The notes under the pieces were generated by a model. The model was not told where the DNA came from. It saw only the letters and a list, made by a program, of their open reading frames with translations, and made no database searches. This document shows positions 7,421-9,717 of a stretch of 9,717 nucleotides of DNA, piece after piece; within the stretch, counting starts at the first letter, position 1; every line of letters starts with the position of its first letter. Source of the stretch: Bacteroidales bacterium (GTDB lineage: Bacteria > Bacteroidota > Bacteroidia > Bacteroidales > NBLH01); the NCBI GenBank assembly GCA_029933755.1, contig JAOZNO010000092.1, forward strand, positions 1 through 9,717. The letters run 5' to 3'. The position numbers and the translations under genes are program-made.

Positions 7421-7475
7421 GGGTTTGTAATAAAATAGCATTGTTCAAATGCCCAGTTTATTTCATTACAAATCC
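7421..7475 (-). terminator. Long hairpin directly after pta, terminator or processing structure
   Basis: Arms 7421-7437 and 7459-7475 are complementary at 15 of 17 positions, and an inner 5-bp stem GCATT/AATGC (7438-7442, 7448-7452) extends the structure. It starts 4 bp after the pta stop codon. No T-run follows at once on the minus strand (a T5 appears about 15-20 nt later), so it may stabilise the pta mRNA 3' end or reduce read-through into the dehydrogenase gene rather than terminate fully. Confidence 0.5.
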
Positions 7476-7479
7476 TTAT

Positions 7480-8481
7480 TTATAATCCTGCTGCCTGATT
7501 AGCAGTAATAGCCACCAAGTTTACTATATCACTTACCGAACATCCACGTGATAAATCATTAATTGGAGCTGCCATACCTTGTAAAATAGGTCCAATAGCT
7601 TCGGCATCAGCCATTCGTTGAACCAGTTTATAGGCAATGTTTCCTGTTTCAAGTGTTGGAAAAACCAACACATTTGCTTTTCCGGCAATTTGGCTTTCCG
7701 GTGCTTTTTTCTTACCAATTGCTTCAATTATAGCTGCATCTGCCTGTAATTCACCATCAATTAACAAATCAGGAGCCATTTCTTTGGCAATTTTTGTTGC
7801 ACTTACCACTTTATCAACCATTTCATGCTTTGCACTTCCTTTGGTTGAAAAACTTAACATGGCCACCCGTGGCTCCATTTTAGCAATCGCTTTTGTTGTT
7901 TTGGCAGTAGCTACGGCAATCTCAGCTAATTCCTTATCAGTAGGGTTTGGATGAACCGCACAATCAGCAAAAACCATTAGACCATTATCACCAAATTCTT
8001 TATTCTTTAATATCATGATAAATGCACCCGAAACCACGCTAATACCCGGAGCAGTTTTCACATACTGAAATGCTGGACGTAGTACATCACCTGTTGCATT
8101 TCTGGCACCTGCTACCTCTCCATCAACATCACCATTTTTAATCATTAATACGCCTAAAAACAATGGGTCTTCAATTAATTTTGACGCATCTTCTCTTGTA
8201 AGTCCTTTCTCTTTTCTTAATTCAACCATTAAATCAATATACTCATCTTTTTTAGGATGATCTTTAGGATCAACTATTTCAGCTTTATCAATATTACTTA
8301 GCTCATGTTTTGCAGCTAAATCCTTTATTTCTTTTGGGTTTCCCAATAAAACAATTTGTGCAATGCCTTGAGACAACACCTCATCTGCTGCTTTTAGTGT
8401 TCTTTCTTCTGTTCCTTCCGGCAACACAATTTTTTTATTATACTTTTTTGCACTTTCTTTAATTTGTTTTAACAAGTCCAT
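7480..8481 (-). CDS. pta: Phosphate acetyltransferase, short single-domain form
   Basis: 333-residue cytoplasmic enzyme: acetyl-CoA + phosphate to acetyl phosphate + CoA, feeding AckA. It is the catalytic PTA domain alone, without the N-terminal DRTGG/BioD-like regulatory part of the 700-residue enterobacterial form. Motifs: KIVLPEGTEERTLKAA (17-32), GARNATGDVLRPAFQ (125-139) with Arg135, VFADCAVHPNPT (170-181), LSFSTKGSA (209-217), DGELQADAAI (242-251), VLVFPTLETGNIAYKL (271-286), and the active-site segment LSRGCSVSDIV (310-320). Ser311, Arg312 and Asp318 match Ser309, Arg310 and Asp316 of Methanosarcina Pta with a constant offset of two; Arg135 likewise matches Arg133. Many relatives have His in the GARxST position where this protein has Asn128, a minor change. 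It is first in the minus-strand cluster and has a promoter candidate 36 bp upstream. Confidence 0.96.
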   Translation of the reverse strand: MDLLKQIKESAKKYNKKIVLPEGTEERTLKAADEVLSQGIAQIVLLGNPKEIKDLAAKHELSNIDKAEIVDPKDHPKKDEYIDLMVELRKEKGLTREDASKLIEDPLFLGVLMIKNGDVDGEVAGARNATGDVLRPAFQYVKTAPGISVVSGAFIMILKNKEFGDNGLMVFADCAVHPNPTDKELAEIAVATAKTTKAIAKMEPRVAMLSFSTKGSAKHEMVDKVVSATKIAKEMAPDLLIDGELQADAAIIEAIGKKKAPESQIAGKANVLVFPTLETGNIAYKLVQRMADAEAIGPILQGMAAPINDLSRGCSVSDIVNLVAITANQAAGL

Positions 8482-8516
8482 GATTATTAAGTTTTTATAT
8501 TCTTTTTATTTTTTCA

Positions 8517-8538
8517 CAAATTTAAGGAAAAACTTTTG
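8517..8538 (-). promoter_or_regulatory. Candidate pta promoter with shared 12-bp motif
   Basis: On the minus strand TAAATTTG (8517-8524) fits the Bacteroidota -7 consensus TAnnTTTG, about 36 bp upstream of the pta start. Immediately upstream lies CAAAAGTTTTTC (8527-8538), identical to 7397-7408 before the dehydrogenase gene. A TTG-type -33 element is not evident. Confidence 0.35.
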
Positions 8539-8641
8539 ATTATTTAATGATAGAATATACTTTTAAAGTTTTTTAAATATGTTAAACAGCAAACAAATTG
8601 ATGATTTTTGATTGACAATTGAAGATGTTAGCCTGCAAGAC

Positions 8642-8669
8642 TTGTTATTTAAGTTGGCTATGATATAAT
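8642..8669 (+). promoter_or_regulatory. Weak sigma70-like promoter candidate facing the transporter gene
   Basis: TTGTTA (8642-8647) and TATAAT (8664-8669) are spaced by 16 bp on the plus strand, about 260 bp before the transporter start. The pattern is not the usual Bacteroidota one, and a transcript from here would cross the hairpin repeat at 8742-8832, so support is slight. Apart from this and the entries on either side, 8539-8741 shows nothing recognisable. Confidence 0.15.
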
Positions 8670-8741
8670 AATTTGTGGGTTATCGCTATTAAAAAGAATC
8701 GTTACTATTCAGTATGCTTATAGATCTCATAAACAATTATA

Positions 8742-8832
8742 TGCTACAGATTCACAGATTAAAAAAATCAATAAATTTGATTTTCACAGAAAAACAAGCA
8801 AAGCTTGTTTTAAAATCTGTGAATCTGCGGCA
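8742..8832. repeat. Nested hairpin repeat in the pta/transporter intergenic region
   Basis: Outer arms 8742-8760 and 8814-8832 match at 17 of 19 positions, including the perfect 14-bp pair CAGATTCACAGATT (8747-8760) and AATCTGTGAATCTG (8814-8827). Inside are two further stems: AAAATCAA/TTGATTTT (8764-8771, 8777-8784) and AAAACAAGC/GCTTGTTTT (8791-8799, 8803-8811, 3-nt loop). A third copy of the inner word, TTTTCACAGA (8781-8790), could pair with the right arm instead. The right arm is followed by seven Ts (8833-8839), so on the plus strand it resembles a terminator, although no gene precedes it. A dispersed repeat element is the more likely reading. Confidence 0.6.
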
Positions 8833-8880
8833 TTTTTTTACAATTAAATAGCTGAGTAGTTACAAAGAATCTAAAAAGTG

Positions 8881-8920
8881 TTCTAGTTTCTAAATTCATA
8901 GTTCTAATTTCTAATTTTCT
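8881..8920. repeat. Degenerate tandem repeat of TTCTARTT words
   Basis: TTCTAGTT, TCTAAATT, TTCTAATT and TCTAATTT follow each other with small insertions just before the transporter gene. On the minus strand the stretch would read as a Leu-Glu-Ile-Arg / Leu-Glu-Thr-Arg type run, a low-complexity pattern that does not look like a real protein. It ends 10 bp before the transporter start codon, so it forms part of that gene's leader. Confidence 0.45.
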
Positions 8921-8930
8921 TTTTAAAAAA

Positions 8931-9680
8931 ATGGAATGGTATGAAATTTTAATAACCATAGGAATTGGCTTAATGGCCGGTTTTATTAATACTTTGGCAG
9001 GAAGTGGATCTTTACTGACCTTACCATTATTAATGTTTATGGGTTTACCGGCAAATGTTGCAAATGGAACAAACCGTATAGCAATATTGCTGCAAAATGT
9101 AGTTGGTGTAAGCAGTTTTAAGCAACAAAAAGTATTTACATTTAAAGAAGGTATCTGGCTGGCTATTCCGGCAATAATTGGTTCAATTTTAGGTGCATTT
9201 TTAGCAGTGGATCTGGATGAGGAATTAATGGAAAAGTTCATTGCCGGTCTGCTGGTTTTTATGTTTTTCTTTATTCTTTATAAACCCGAACGGTGGCTAA
9301 AGGGAAAAGCTGAAATAAAAAGCAAACCAGGTATCTGGCAAATTATAATATTCTTTTTTATTGGCGTGTATGGTGGTTTTATTCAGGCAGGTGTAGGTTT
9401 TTTTCTACTTGCCGGTTTGGTATTAGGTGCAGGCTTTGATTTAGTAAAAGCCAATGCCATTAAAGTTTTTATTGTTTTATTATATACCGCCTTTGCATTA
9501 GCCATTTTTATGTTTAACGACCAGGTAAATTACGTAATCGGACTTGTATTGGCAATTGGTAATATGGGCGGCGCATATATCGCATCGCGACTTGCCGTGA
9601 AGAAAGGAGCCGGATTTATTCGTATTATTTTGTTAGCTACATTAGTTATATCTGCTAGTAAATTATTGGGTTTGTTTTAA
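8931..9680 (+). CDS. TSUP (TauE/SafE) family membrane transporter
   Basis: 249-residue integral inner-membrane protein of the TSUP family (TauE/SafE, formerly DUF81), whose members are linked to export of sulfite, sulfoacetate or related small anions. Hydrophobic segments lie at about 5-35, 43-60, 75-93, 102-118, 135-165, 175-195, 200-222 and 229-248. The family's internal duplication shows as GLMAGFINTLAGSGSLLTLP (13-32) in the first half and GVYGGFIQAGVGFFLLAGLV (145-164) in the second, each followed by an Asn/Ala segment (ANVANGTNRIA, 41-51; VKANAIKVF, 172-180). Charged loop EVRxKPE-like residues near 118-133 join the halves. Length is usual. It stands alone, divergent from pta across 449 bp, with an A-rich start region. 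Substrate cannot be told from sequence, and no sulfur gene is adjacent. Confidence 0.88.
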   Translation: MEWYEILITIGIGLMAGFINTLAGSGSLLTLPLLMFMGLPANVANGTNRIAILLQNVVGVSSFKQQKVFTFKEGIWLAIPAIIGSILGAFLAVDLDEELMEKFIAGLLVFMFFFILYKPERWLKGKAEIKSKPGIWQIIIFFFIGVYGGFIQAGVGFFLLAGLVLGAGFDLVKANAIKVFIVLLYTAFALAIFMFNDQVNYVIGLVLAIGNMGGAYIASRLAVKKGAGFIRIILLATLVISASKLLGLF

Positions 9681-9717
9681 ACGCTATTGCACTGCTTTTA
9701 TAAAGAGGTTACAAATA

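Noticed and set aside
7255..7485. 76-codon plus-strand open frame between the dehydrogenase and pta genes
   Set aside because: It overlaps the dehydrogenase start, the promoter candidate and the pta hairpin, and its product shows no domain or signal.
8742..8839. Functional terminator for a plus-strand gene
   Set aside because: There is no plus-strand gene upstream in the window between pta and this hairpin, so a repeat element is the better explanation.
8810..9241. 143-codon minus-strand open frame overlapping the transporter gene
   Set aside because: Its larger part is antisense to the transporter and its end runs through the tandem repeat and hairpin repeat; no family resemblance.

Overview
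The window is AT-rich chromosomal DNA whose gene content, lipoproteins, A-rich rather than Shine-Dalgarno-like start regions and TAnnTTTG-type promoter candidates point to a Bacteroidota bacterium. A strictly or facultatively anaerobic Bacteroidales/Marinilabiliales-type organism is my best guess, based on family resemblance only. I found no rRNA, tRNA, CRISPR array, transposase or phage gene.

Left part (1-2464, plus strand): an outer-envelope protein-folding pair. A probable lipoprotein (104-961) resembling the chaperone part of SurA/PpiC proteins lacks a parvulin domain. It is followed 78 bp later by a full SurA-type periplasmic peptidyl-prolyl isomerase with two parvulin domains (1040-2389). 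A strong hairpin terminator (2427-2464) ends the unit. The upstream neighbour is cut off by the window edge.

Gap 2465-2930 lies between convergent genes. It holds two inverted-repeat elements, 2534-2631 and 2638-2901, and no credible gene.

Centre (2931-8481, minus strand): five genes of acyl-CoA fermentation, transcribed in the order pta, 3-hydroxyacyl-CoA dehydrogenase, ackA, ptb, buk. Pta and AckA convert acetyl-CoA to acetate plus ATP. Ptb and Buk convert butyryl-CoA (or branched-chain acyl-CoAs) to the acid plus ATP. The dehydrogenase belongs to the 3-hydroxybutyryl-CoA step that feeds butyryl-CoA formation, but it lacks one catalytic-site residue of its family. Thiolase, crotonase and acyl-CoA dehydrogenase genes are not in the window. 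Gaps of 185 bp (pta to dehydrogenase) and 104 bp (ackA to ptb) carry hairpins and promoter candidates, so the cluster may be two or three transcription units rather than one operon. A 12-bp motif is shared upstream of pta and of the dehydrogenase gene.

Right part (8482-9717): a 449-bp divergent intergenic region with a nested hairpin repeat (8742-8832) and a degenerate short tandem repeat (8881-8920). It is followed by a TSUP (TauE/SafE) family membrane transporter on the plus strand (8931-9680). The last 37 bp show nothing recognisable.

The genes are mostly well-known families. The points most worth a second look are the altered active site of the dehydrogenase, the side-by-side acetate and butyrate kinase routes, and the structured intergenic elements. 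I did not find convincing evidence of an undescribed system.
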